A stretch of 64,000 bases of DNA from VFKE01 sp043758025 (GCA_043758025.1 JAYVOH010000025.1:7035-71034); one strand, 5' to 3'; counted from the stretch's first letter, positions 7,881-16,384 are shown. The notes: generated by a model not told the origin, from the letters alone. Translations and numbers: made by a program.

Positions 7881-9091
7881 TTTTTATCATGACGACAATG
7901 ACTCCAGCCGCTCCCTCCAATGTGGGCCCGATGCTGCGCCCCGCACGCGATCTGGTGGCGCTCAAAGTGCAACGTCGGAAGTATGCGAAGAACGCCATCG
8001 ACGAGCTCGAGCTGCGCGCGCTCATTGGTCATGACGATGAGGCGAGCCGCTTTGTGCTCGAATGCGCAGAGGTGTTCACTCACGACCAGCACATCTGCCA
8101 GGTCTATGAATTGCATGGTCGTGACACGCACGACATTCTGAAAACCGGGCCGATGTCGATGGAAGATGTCCGGCTGATGACCCGGCAAGTGCTGCAAGGA
8201 CTGAGGCTGATGCACGCGGCTGAATTGATCCACACGGATATCAAGCCGGGCAACGTCCTCTGGTGCGCCCGCAAGCGCGAGGCGCGGCTGATTGATTTTG
8301 GCAATGCCGCTCCGAAGCTCATGAAAGGTGCTTCGATTGGAACTCAGGAATATTGTCCGCCGGAAATGCTGCTGGGCAATCCCATGGGCAAGCCGGTCGA
8401 TCTCTGGGCACTGGGCTGCACGGTGTTTGAGTGGCTCACCGGCGATGCTCTATTCGATCCTTGGGAAGTCTGCGTGCAGAAATACGAGGAGTTCAGCAGC
8501 GCCGTCGATGAGGAAAAATCATCCGGCACAGATGACGATGATCTCGATGAAGAACGTGAGCAGCTACCGCGTGGCACAGTGCTGGCGGGCAAGTATCGGT
8601 TGCTGGAAGAAATCGGGCGCGGCAAATGCGCCACGGTCTGGAAGGCGGAACCGCTGCACGACAAGCCTCTGCAGGAACCGAGGCCCACGCGCGAAGACGC
8701 CCGGGTTATCATGACGGAACATCGCAGGTCCAAGCCTGCGGTGGAAGGCTATGACACATTTGAAGTCGTCCAGGGTTACGAGCATTTTCTTCTGATGCAG
8801 GAATTGCTTGGACCTTATCCTGACAAGCTGGCGGAGACCGCCAGTTACCGGCATATCTTTTATAATGAGAATGGTGCCTTGAGATTTCAGCCGGGTTCAA
8901 GAAGCCCGTCGTTGAGCGTGTGGTTGATAGCTAAAAATGGATTGGCCGAAAATGCGGCCCGGGAAGCGGAAGCCTTCCTGCTGGGCCTGCTCCAGTTTGA
9001 TCCCGAACACCGCATGACGGCGGAAGAAGCGCTGCGGAGCGAGTGGCTGTTTTGTCGCGGAGCGACAATGGACGGTAGCCGTGGGGGTTAA
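7859..9091 (+). CDS. SRPK-like Ser/Thr kinase with displaced glycine loop
   Basis: The 410-residue product overlaps the HlyD gene by 22 bases (Met11 at 7889 is an alternative start). It carries a kinase core: VALK Lys36, helix-C Glu near 49, catalytic loop HTDIKPGN (Asp127), DFG Asp146, activation-segment end CPPEM, and DLWALGCTVFEWLTGDALFDP. HTDIKP and TGD-LF-P are characteristic of eukaryotic SR-protein kinases (SRPK). The N-terminus starts at strand 3, with no Gly-rich loop before VALK. A normal-looking loop, YRLLEEIGRGKCATVWKA, occurs at about 246-263 inside an insertion after an acidic run, followed by an SRPK-like C-lobe end (YEHFLLMQELLG, PEHRMTAEEAL). Its place at the end of the export operon suggests that it modifies the Ser-rich precursor. 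A regulatory kinase or pseudokinase remains possible. Confidence 0.8.
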   Translation: MVAARGLIFIMTTMTPAAPSNVGPMLRPARDLVALKVQRRKYAKNAIDELELRALIGHDDEASRFVLECAEVFTHDQHICQVYELHGRDTHDILKTGPMSMEDVRLMTRQVLQGLRLMHAAELIHTDIKPGNVLWCARKREARLIDFGNAAPKLMKGASIGTQEYCPPEMLLGNPMGKPVDLWALGCTVFEWLTGDALFDPWEVCVQKYEEFSSAVDEEKSSGTDDDDLDEEREQLPRGTVLAGKYRLLEEIGRGKCATVWKAEPLHDKPLQEPRPTREDARVIMTEHRRSKPAVEGYDTFEVVQGYEHFLLMQELLGPYPDKLAETASYRHIFYNENGALRFQPGSRSPSLSVWLIAKNGLAENAAREAEAFLLGLLQFDPEHRMTAEEALRSEWLFCRGATMDGSRGG

Positions 9092-9140
9092 CCCATTTTT
9101 ATTGCTTCTTGCGCAGTTGGATGACACATAACCAAGGAGT

Positions 9141-9186
9141 CGGGACACTCCTGTCCCGTCCAGAAAACGGCACAAGAGTGTGCCGT
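9141..9186. repeat. Pair of small perfect palindromes (REP-like)
   Basis: CGGGACA/TGTCCCG (9141-9147, 9152-9158) and ACGGCACA/TGTGCCGT (9167-9174, 9179-9186), each with a 4-base loop, lie in the 206-base gap between the convergent kinase and pilin genes. They resemble dispersed palindromic repeats. No other copy was seen in this window. Confidence 0.45.
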
Positions 9187-9235
9187 CTCCGTGTCATGCA
9201 ATTACGCGAGGCTCTATAGCTCCGAGGCAAAATGA

Positions 9236-9270
9236 ACCGGCACTTCCGCCCGAGGGCCAGAAGTGCCGGT
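9236..9270. terminator. Bidirectional terminator hairpin
   Basis: ACCGGCACTTC (9236-9246) pairs perfectly with GAAGTGCCGGT (9260-9270) around a 13-base loop. It sits between two convergent genes, 27 bases from the pilin stop codon, with short T-rich sequence beyond on the minus strand (TTCATTTTG). It is well placed to end both transcripts. Confidence 0.6.
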
Positions 9271-9297
9271 GAGTATTTGTTACGAAACCGTCTGTGA

Positions 9298-11490
9298 TCA
9301 TTGATAAGGTCCGCCGTTCCAGTGATAGAAGATGGTGCATTCCCAGAGCAGGCCGGATGTCGCAAACCCTTGGACGCCTCCACTACTCAATGCGGTGCTG
9401 GTGGTGAAGGCGTTGCTGCCGTCGGCATTGACCTTCACTGCTTGCAGAGTGAGGGCACCGTTGCGGGCTTCGCCATAGCGGCCGGGTTTGTTCCCGCGCA
9501 CCCAGCCGGTGACGGAACCCATGACACCATTTACGTTAAGCGCGTTGGACGCGAAGTTCATGGACAGCTTGGTAAGTTTGGTCGAGCCGCTGCAACCGTC
9601 GATACTATAAACCGGAAGGCTGGCGAACGCGATGTTCGAGTATGGCCCGACCGCCGTGTAAGTAGCGGAATTGTTGATATCGAACGTGTTGTTCACGGTC
9701 AGCAAGCCGCCAGGAGAAAGGTTACTGTTGGAGACGATCAACTTGAAGCGCACTCCATTGGGGATGACCGCCTGAATATTGCGGAGCCCGGTGGCCAGGA
9801 TGTTCATCATGTTGACATAGGCCACGTTGAATTTGTCATCGTAGGCGTGAACATGTCCGTCGGTTGATCCTCTGCCGATCGGATAAATTAGGTGCGAGGT
9901 ATCCACGTCAATCCTGCCATAAGCCAGGCCGGGGCTGGGGGCGACATCCAGATTGATGTCAATATGCTCTGCGTCGCTGGTATCCCAGTGGGCTTTGTCT
10001 GCCGTCGGAGGATACACGCGGGCGATAACCTCAAAAGCCATGGCGGAGTTGGTGGCAGGGACTAGCACTGCTTTGGTAGGATCGTAAAGAGTGCCGCTCA
10101 CCGGGTCTTCCGTGGATTTGACGCCGGGATCGGTGCCGTTGGTGGTGTAATAGATGCGGTAGCCAGCAGGCATGGGGAACTTGGATTCGTCAGGTGTGAT
10201 GGTGATGACGCGTTTGCCTGCGCTGTTGAAAGTGTCGGTCAATTTGGGCGGAGGCAACTGGGTGGAACCGGTGAAATTGTAAGTGGCGGTCGATGTGGGC
10301 GAATCGGCATACATTGCCGTATTGGTGGACACGTTCTTCGCTATTACTTGATCCCCATAATACAGAGACAGGGCTGATGAATAATTACTCCAGGCAGTGG
10401 ATGTGCCGTCTGAATGGATAATTTGGTAGGAAATTTTACTGGAAGCGCCTGGAGCCCCGTTGGAATCCACAGAAACATTCGGCCAGGTCGATGCAAGATA
10501 GAGGCCACCGGGCGGGCTGAACACAGGGGATGGCAGCGGCGTGGGTATCAGTTGATAGGTGCAGGAGACGACTGAGGAATCCCCATAGAAGGTGGAGTTG
10601 GTGGTGATGTTTTTTGCCTGCAAGGTATCGCCGTAAGTAAGGCTGACAGGGCCGGGGTAGGCCACCCAGCCAGTGGAAGTGCCATTGGCGCGGATGATGT
10701 TGTAGTTGAGGACGCTGGCGTTCTCAGGCACCGGGCCGGCCAAAATCGTTGCGGTGCCGGGAAAGGCGGCGAAGTAAAAGCTTCCGCTTCCCGGGCTGAT
10801 GCTGGGAGTGGCGAGCGTCGTGACCGAGACGCCATTTCCGCCGCTGCCGTTCACGCTCGCGGTGGGATCGTATTGGAAAGGGAAGGTGGAGGTGGTCGCA
10901 TCATACGGATTGACGGCAGGCAGCGCGCTGTTGTTTCCATTGGCCCAGACCCAGCCGTCATTGGCGTTGTATTTTACATTTGACTGTGCGCGATTGGCGT
11001 CGTTGCCATAGTCAGTGAGCATGAATGTATCATCCAGATCGAAGTTACGCACCCCGGCAGTGCCGCTGGTGGTGGAGATGTAAAATTTATTGTTGGTGCT
11101 GTCCCAAAGGGCGCGTGGGTCGGAACTGGCGGCCTCTGCGCTGGACTGCATGACTACACTGAGCCTGGCGTCCACACCCTGACCGGTCATGACGCCGACA
11201 TTTTGTTTGGTATCGGTAGTTGTGCGGATTGTCTTGAGTTGATCGATTACATCATCGGGATCCGTGAGGCCGGCGAGTGAACCGCCTTCACCGAGATAGA
11301 CCGCGACGATGGAGTTAAGCTTTTGCACATCGGAAGTCAGCTTGGCTTTTTTTACATTGCTGTGGGTTGATCCCATGACGCCGATGGCAATGGTGGCTAG
11401 GGTGCCCAAGACTGCCACAGTGATGATCATCTCCACGACAGAGAAGCCGAAAAATGATGACCGAGCGCGAGAGGTAAGATGAGCATTCAT
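9298..11490 (-). CDS. Very large pilin-like protein with Ig-like/chitobiase-type repeats
   Basis: A 730-residue protein that begins with a class III signal: after basic residues comes Gly15, then FSVVEMIITVAVLGTLATIA, giving Glu at +5 of the mature protein as needed for pilin assembly. The first 100 residues look like an ordinary pseudopilin helix and alpha/beta start. The rest is Ser/Thr/Gly-rich and secreted-type: two related blocks (SPGSGSFYF..., PPGGLYLAS... each followed by NYNIIRANGTSTGW or SYQIIHSDGTSTAW), then a chitobiase-like segment with YRIYYTTNGTDPG. This is four to five times the size of a major pilin, so a tip adhesin or minor pilin is likely. It has its own promoter, divergent from the secretin. 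Confidence 0.8.
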   Translation of the reverse strand: MNAHLTSRARSSFFGFSVVEMIITVAVLGTLATIAIGVMGSTHSNVKKAKLTSDVQKLNSIVAVYLGEGGSLAGLTDPDDVIDQLKTIRTTTDTKQNVGVMTGQGVDARLSVVMQSSAEAASSDPRALWDSTNNKFYISTTSGTAGVRNFDLDDTFMLTDYGNDANRAQSNVKYNANDGWVWANGNNSALPAVNPYDATTSTFPFQYDPTASVNGSGGNGVSVTTLATPSISPGSGSFYFAAFPGTATILAGPVPENASVLNYNIIRANGTSTGWVAYPGPVSLTYGDTLQAKNITTNSTFYGDSSVVSCTYQLIPTPLPSPVFSPPGGLYLASTWPNVSVDSNGAPGASSKISYQIIHSDGTSTAWSNYSSALSLYYGDQVIAKNVSTNTAMYADSPTSTATYNFTGSTQLPPPKLTDTFNSAGKRVITITPDESKFPMPAGYRIYYTTNGTDPGVKSTEDPVSGTLYDPTKAVLVPATNSAMAFEVIARVYPPTADKAHWDTSDAEHIDINLDVAPSPGLAYGRIDVDTSHLIYPIGRGSTDGHVHAYDDKFNVAYVNMMNILATGLRNIQAVIPNGVRFKLIVSNSNLSPGGLLTVNNTFDINNSATYTAVGPYSNIAFASLPVYSIDGCSGSTKLTKLSMNFASNALNVNGVMGSVTGWVRGNKPGRYGEARNGALTLQAVKVNADGSNAFTTSTALSSGGVQGFATSGLLWECTIFYHWNGGPYQ

Positions 11491-11514
11491 ATAGGTGGGT
11501 ATTAATTCTCATAT

Positions 11515-11543
11515 ATTATAGAATCCAAATTCGTGGAATTCAA
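11515..11543 (-). promoter_or_regulatory. Probable promoter of the pilin-like gene
   Basis: On the minus strand TTGAAT (11543-11538), a 17-base spacer and TATAAT (11520-11515), about 25 bases upstream of the start codon. The spacing is ideal and the -10 is perfect. Confidence 0.65.
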
Positions 11544-11753
11544 TTATAATTATAGTAATTATTACCTAGATGGTGAATAAGATAAGGGCTACTTAATTAC
11601 TGAGGCTTCATGCATGGGACAAAGCCGACCTCTGGCATGGATTTTTTAAGCCGATCAGGCATCCATAATTGCCACCCGCTGAGCTGTCGCAGTCGAAGGG
11701 AGTGCTATTCAAACCAGCAGATTTTCGGACGACTAAATTTTTGCTAAATTATG

Positions 11754-11781
11754 TTTACATTCAATAGCGACTATGTATAAT
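11754..11781 (+). promoter_or_regulatory. Probable promoter of the secretin gene
   Basis: TTTACA (11754-11759), a 16-base spacer, TATAAT (11776-11781). The expected transcription start leaves a leader of only about 20 bases before ATG 11808. Confidence 0.65.
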
Positions 11782-11807
11782 TTCGATAAATATCGCCACT
11801 TTTAATT

Positions 11808-13886
11808 ATGAACTGCACCCGATCTGCCAAGGGATTCATCGCGTTGGGAGCCTTGGCTCTCTGCTTCAATGCGTCGGCGCAACTGGCAGAAATGGCCAGG
11901 GTCGTATCTCCACAATTTGAAACGGAGTCAGCCAGGCTGCGGGCCAAACCTGCCCGCCAATATGAATTCTCCAAGGCCTTGCTGGGTGATGTGATCCGGT
12001 TTCTGGCGACTGACAGCGGCATATCCTATTTCTCCCTGCCCGATGGCAGTCCCGAGGGTGAGCGACTGATCACTTTTTCACTTTCAGCCAGTCCCTTTCA
12101 GGCACTGGAGACGCTTTGCAAAGCCAATGGCCTGGCGCTTATCATTGATGGCGGAATTTGGTATGTTCGCCCGTCAGATGACCGTGAATTGATCGGCAAA
12201 TCTTATGAGATTAAGAACAATGCGTTCGAGCATGTCAGCAAAAGCTCCGGCGGAGGCGGGGAATCCGGCGGCACCAGTTCCGGACAGTCAACCAATAGTT
12301 CGTCATACGGCACGTCAGGTAATAACAATGCGAGTTCCGGCACTGCTCAGGCCGGCGGGGTGGATTTGCAAGGCGCCACGGAAAAATTTCGCCAGGGGAA
12401 AAGCGAACTGATCAACGATATTCGCTCGATTCTCGATTTGCCCTTGGAGGCCGGGGACTCGGTGAGTGGCGGTTACTCATCAACTCCGATCACCAGCACG
12501 GCAGGCGGCGAAGGCTCCGGCAGCGGCGCGCCGACCGATGTTTATGGGAATGTTCGCAAAGCGAAGATTCTCTGGAAGTCAGATTCCAATACCCTGTATG
12601 TGGTCGCGACTCGCTTGCAACACATGTGGGTGGAAGGTTATCTGGCCGCCGCTGACAAGCCCCAGGCCCTCATCGCATTGGAGGTTAAATTCTTCGAGAC
12701 CAGCAGGGATCCGTCATCGGAGTTTGGCGTGGATTGGAAAGGTGTCTTTGGCGACAGCGGATATGGAGCCAATACTCATATCACCTCGCCAACAGGCACG
12801 GACTCGGCCACCTCATCCAGTTCCTCGGCCAGTTCCAGAACAGCATCCATTCCTTCAACCGACCCGAATTACAGTGCGTCAACTGTCTCGGAAAGTTGGA
12901 ATCGTGCCACGTCAAAAACTCTCAACAACGCCATGAGAAGTTTCCTCACGCCCACCCAGGCCGTGCTGAGTGTGCAGGACGTAAACCTTAAATTGCGCGC
13001 GCTCCTGACCGACTCCCAGACAAAAACCGTGTCCTATCCTCGAATGGTCACCACCAACAATCGCGAGGTTGTTCTCCGCAGCGTCATCAACCAGCCTGTC
13101 CTCGGAGGCTCGGCCTCGTCCAGTCTCAGCGGGGGTTCCACGACGACCTCGGCAGTCAGCTATCTCCCCATCGGCACCGTCATTAACATTCTCCCGAAGA
13201 AAATGAGTGAAGACAAAATCAGCATGAACATTGCCATCACCGTCTCCAGCATCATCGGCACCACGGTCATTCAGGGCAATCCTTATCCGGTCGCCTCCTC
13301 GCGGGTTTACGGTGCGCCCGTCGAGGTGGACAACGGATACACCGTCGCCATTGGCGGTCTGGATGAAGCCAAGGAACAGGTGACCGACCAGGGCATCCCG
13401 GTCTTGAACAAAATACCGGTGCTGGGCTATCTCTTCAAAACCCACTCCAAGGAAAAGAATCACAAAAACCTGATGATCTTCATCACGCCCACGCTGGTTG
13501 ACGGCAAGGGAGGCGGCCTTCCTGATGTGCCACAGGCCGTGCTGCCCAGAAAGCCGGAGGCCTTGATGCCCAAAGTTCCCCGTATTGCCGGCGATGGCGG
13601 ATTGACCGGTGGTATCGACGCCCTGCCCAATGCCGTGGCTTTCATGGGCCGCGCATCGAATGAAATAGGCCAGGTAATCTCAGAAAATCGCGGCACGAAA
13701 GATGACTGGGACAAGATCAACGATCTCAAGGCATCAGTCCGTCGGCTGGACGCCATCGTTGATCGCTACATGGTGCAGCATCCCCAGAGGACGGAGGAAC
13801 TCCGCGGCTACAAATGGCAACTCGGCAAAATCCAGAATGATGTCAGCCGCGCCCGCCTCTCGCTGGTGAAAAAGGGATATTATTGA
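11808..13886 (+). CDS. Secretin (type II/IV pilus outer-membrane pore family)
   Basis: A 692-residue outer-membrane secretin related to PilQ/GspD. A signal peptide (residues 1-25, cut after NASA) is followed by N-domains (DVIRFLATDSGISYF..., resembling an STN/N0 domain near 45-110). A low-complexity Ser/Gly linker spans about 135-180, then come further N-domains. The C-terminal secretin core contains VLRSVINQPVLGG, a Ser/Gly-rich gate loop, YLPIGTVINILPKK, and the hallmark VPVLNKIPVLGYLFK-like segment (here IPVLNKIPVLGYLFKTHSKEK). It is expected to be the multimeric channel for a pilus or pseudopilus. Several Ser/Thr/Gly linkers are long for the family. Context links it to the pilin, PilT and PilM-like genes. 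Confidence 0.9.
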   Translation: MNCTRSAKGFIALGALALCFNASAQLAEMARVVSPQFETESARLRAKPARQYEFSKALLGDVIRFLATDSGISYFSLPDGSPEGERLITFSLSASPFQALETLCKANGLALIIDGGIWYVRPSDDRELIGKSYEIKNNAFEHVSKSSGGGGESGGTSSGQSTNSSSYGTSGNNNASSGTAQAGGVDLQGATEKFRQGKSELINDIRSILDLPLEAGDSVSGGYSSTPITSTAGGEGSGSGAPTDVYGNVRKAKILWKSDSNTLYVVATRLQHMWVEGYLAAADKPQALIALEVKFFETSRDPSSEFGVDWKGVFGDSGYGANTHITSPTGTDSATSSSSSASSRTASIPSTDPNYSASTVSESWNRATSKTLNNAMRSFLTPTQAVLSVQDVNLKLRALLTDSQTKTVSYPRMVTTNNREVVLRSVINQPVLGGSASSSLSGGSTTTSAVSYLPIGTVINILPKKMSEDKISMNIAITVSSIIGTTVIQGNPYPVASSRVYGAPVEVDNGYTVAIGGLDEAKEQVTDQGIPVLNKIPVLGYLFKTHSKEKNHKNLMIFITPTLVDGKGGGLPDVPQAVLPRKPEALMPKVPRIAGDGGLTGGIDALPNAVAFMGRASNEIGQVISENRGTKDDWDKINDLKASVRRLDAIVDRYMVQHPQRTEELRGYKWQLGKIQNDVSRARLSLVKKGYY

Positions 13887-13901
13887 GCCGCCGTCCGGAG
13901 C

Positions 13902-14681
13902 TCACTTGAAAATTTCCGTGAGGTAATTTTTCATCGCCTCCCAGGACTTTGCATCCGCATCCGCGTCGTAAGCCGCGCCCTTGGTCTTGTCATTGCCCGC
14001 CATCTTGAGCGTGAACGCATGGACGGCACCGGGATATTTGACGAGCTTGTAATCAACCGAGGCGGATTTCATTTCGTTTTCAAAGGCAGCGATATCCTTC
14101 GCGGGAACAAAGGGGTCATCCGCACCGTGCAGCGCCAGCACGCGCGCTTTGATCTTTTTGCCATCTTCGGGCGTCGGGGAATCAAGTCCTCCGTGGAAGC
14201 TGACCACGCCCTTGAGCTTGGCCCCGCTGCGGGCAAGTTCGAGCACACCGGTGCCGCCGAAGCAGTATCCGATGGCCGCGAGGCGTTGCGGGTCGGTGTG
14301 TTCGTCTTTTTGCAGCACTGCCAGCCCTGCGTTCAAACGCTCGCAATAGTGCTTCCGGTCGTTTTTGTATTTGCCTGCCTCCTGTCCGGCAGCCGGCGGC
14401 TGCGGACGAATGCCCTTGCCGTAAATGTCAGCGGCAAAGACCGTGTATCCCAGTTCCGCGAGCATCCGGGCACGCATCTTTTCGTAATCGGTCAGTCCGG
14501 TCCATTGGTGGACAATGAGCACGGCGGGTTGTTTTCCAGCTTTCGAGTCATCAAACACACGCCAACCCTCGCAGACGACTCCGCCCACCGTGTATTCTAC
14601 AGACTGTTCGCGAATTTCAGCCAGGGAACGTCCCGTTAACACGAACGAAAGGGTCAGTAGAAGGAATAGAAAGTTTTTCAT
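13902..14681 (-). CDS. Exported dienelactone hydrolase family protein
   Basis: A 259-residue alpha/beta hydrolase with an N-terminal signal peptide (MKNFLFLLLTLSFVLTGRSLA). The family triad is visible: nucleophile Cys140 in GYCFGG, an Asp in HGADDPFVP (188 or 189), and His221 in GAVHAF. Dienelactone hydrolases open lactone rings of aromatic breakdown intermediates, but many exported relatives have unknown substrates. It converges on the secretin gene with a 15-base gap and diverges from the PEP-CTERM gene, so it is not in an obvious operon. Confidence 0.87.
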   Translation of the reverse strand: MKNFLFLLLTLSFVLTGRSLAEIREQSVEYTVGGVVCEGWRVFDDSKAGKQPAVLIVHQWTGLTDYEKMRARMLAELGYTVFAADIYGKGIRPQPPAAGQEAGKYKNDRKHYCERLNAGLAVLQKDEHTDPQRLAAIGYCFGGTGVLELARSGAKLKGVVSFHGGLDSPTPEDGKKIKARVLALHGADDPFVPAKDIAAFENEMKSASVDYKLVKYPGAVHAFTLKMAGNDKTKGAAYDADADAKSWEAMKNYLTEIFK

Positions 14682-14729
14682 GTAACCAATCTGGAGAAGA
14701 CTCGAGTTTTGAGCAAATCAAAATAAATA

Positions 14730-14775
14730 TTGTAATTAATAAAAATTCCCATATAATAATAGCTAATGCGCATTA
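14730..14775 (+). promoter_or_regulatory. Promoter plus palindrome upstream of the HAF/PEP-CTERM gene
   Basis: TTGTAA (14730-14735), a 16-base spacer and TATAAT (14752-14757) are followed by the perfect palindrome TAATGCGCATTA (14764-14775), which would cover the transcription start and looks like an operator. The gene starts at 14789. Confidence 0.55.
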
Positions 14776-14788
14776 ATCCACATTTCCC

Positions 14789-16384
14789 ATGAAGCTTTCC
14801 TCTGTTTTCCCTACGTTTCTTCTGGTTTGTTTCGCAGCAGCTGGTCTGCATGGAACCACCATTCAATATCAAGTGACCGACCTCGGGACACTAGGCGGCT
14901 CCCTCAGCCAAGCCTACGGGATTAACAATGCCGGACAGGTGACAGGATATTCCTACACGACCAACGATAACTCCCAACATGCCTTCCTCTATTCCAATGG
15001 CGCGATGAGCGATCTGGGTAGTCTCGGTGGCACATATAGCCAGGGTTATGGGATCAACCTCGCTGGACAGGTGACGGGCTATTCCGCTGTGGCCAATGAT
15101 GCCGCCTTGCATGCCTTTGTGTATCAAAACGGAGTCATGACGGACATGGGCACCTTGGGGGGCACCACCAGCAAAGGCTTTGCCCTAAACGCCGTTGGTC
15201 AGTCAACAGGACTGGCTGATGATGCCAGTACTAACGGGCACGCTTTTTTATACTCGAACGGTTCCATGCAGGATCTGGGCACACTGGGCGGAACCTTTAG
15301 TTATGGATCCAGCATTAATCAGGCCGGACAAATCGCCGGGACCTCGAACACAACAGGCGACTCCACCGCCCATGCGTTTATTTATCAAAACGGAGTCATG
15401 ACCAGCCTGGGAACCCTGGGCGGTGACCGCAGCGAAGGCAATGGCATCAACGAATCCGGGCAGGTGACAGGGCTTTCTTATACTGCGAACAACGCCGCCA
15501 CGCATGCATTCATATCTTCCAGCGGATCCATGACTGACTTAGGAACGCTTGGCGGCAGTTACAGCGCGGGGTTTTCCATTAATAAATCCGCCCAGATCAC
15601 CGGCTATTCCTACATCGCCAACGACGTCAATGCCCACCCATTCATCTACACCGGTGGCCAAATGCACGATCTTTACACCATCGTCACCGGCGTCAGCAAC
15701 ATTTCCCTGAGCGATGTCGGCACCTCCATCAATGACTGGGGACAGATCGTTGCCACCGCGACGGTAGCCAGTGGTCAGACCCATGCGGTTATGCTCTCCC
15801 CGATCACGCCCTATGTCACCAACACCGGCTCGGCGATCACCGCCAGAGTAGTCTATGGCGTGGATTATAGTGCCATTGGTGGAACCAGCAGCAATGCCGG
15901 CATGGGCACAGGTGTCAAGCTCGGAGGAGCAGCCGGTTCCAATCAAATTGTTATTCAATCATTCAGCAGCATCATTCCCGGACTTGCCAGCGACGTGCTG
16001 CATCTCGAAGGAACCGCGCCAGACACCATTGTCCTTCGCATGACCTACGACAAAGCCACAGCCATCGCCCTTTTTGGCAGCGAAAATCAGGCCTATCTCG
16101 GCTGGCTGGACCCGAACGACAATACATGGAAAAATTCCGTGCTAGGCAATAGCGGTAACAGCACCCCGTTATTTGTCAGCGGTGCTTACGATGCCAATTT
16201 GGATTTCATCCTCGGTTATTACGGAGTGGACACCATCAATTCAGAAGTCTGGGCGGTCATCAACCACAACAGCACCTTCGGCGTCATGGGCAATATCCCC
16301 GTTCCCGTTCCCGAGCCATCCGGTGCTTTGCTGGCCGCAATCACCGGCATGGTTACCTTGATGAAGAGACGCCGGAGAAAATAA
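14789..16384 (+). CDS. HAF-repeat exported protein with PEP-CTERM sorting signal
   Basis: A 531-residue secreted protein. A signal peptide (MKLSSVFPTFLLVCFAAAGLHG) is followed by about six tandem repeats of roughly 44 residues, each with the pattern DLGTLGG, S-GYGIN-AGQVTG, then HAF(L/I/V)Y-NG-M (about residues 30-295), the HAF beta-propeller-like repeat. A C-terminal domain follows, and a PEP-CTERM tail with VPEPSGALLAAI, a hydrophobic helix and a basic end RRRRK. PEP-CTERM proteins are processed by exosortase and anchored to or released at the cell surface; no exosortase gene is in this window. The role is unknown, but surface display or matrix association is likely. Confidence 0.88.
   Translation: MKLSSVFPTFLLVCFAAAGLHGTTIQYQVTDLGTLGGSLSQAYGINNAGQVTGYSYTTNDNSQHAFLYSNGAMSDLGSLGGTYSQGYGINLAGQVTGYSAVANDAALHAFVYQNGVMTDMGTLGGTTSKGFALNAVGQSTGLADDASTNGHAFLYSNGSMQDLGTLGGTFSYGSSINQAGQIAGTSNTTGDSTAHAFIYQNGVMTSLGTLGGDRSEGNGINESGQVTGLSYTANNAATHAFISSSGSMTDLGTLGGSYSAGFSINKSAQITGYSYIANDVNAHPFIYTGGQMHDLYTIVTGVSNISLSDVGTSINDWGQIVATATVASGQTHAVMLSPITPYVTNTGSAITARVVYGVDYSAIGGTSSNAGMGTGVKLGGAAGSNQIVIQSFSSIIPGLASDVLHLEGTAPDTIVLRMTYDKATAIALFGSENQAYLGWLDPNDNTWKNSVLGNSGNSTPLFVSGAYDANLDFILGYYGVDTINSEVWAVINHNSTFGVMGNIPVPVPEPSGALLAAITGMVTLMKRRRRK

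Larger units (their letters stand above)
11491..11807. other. Divergent intergenic region between pilin and secretin
   Basis: A 317-base AT-rich gap containing a consensus promoter toward each flanking gene. No other structure or reading frame of note was seen. Confidence 0.6.

Noticed and set aside
7859..9091. Class III/IV lanthipeptide synthetase
   Set aside because: The protein has kinase motifs only; no lyase or LanC-type zinc cyclase motifs are visible.
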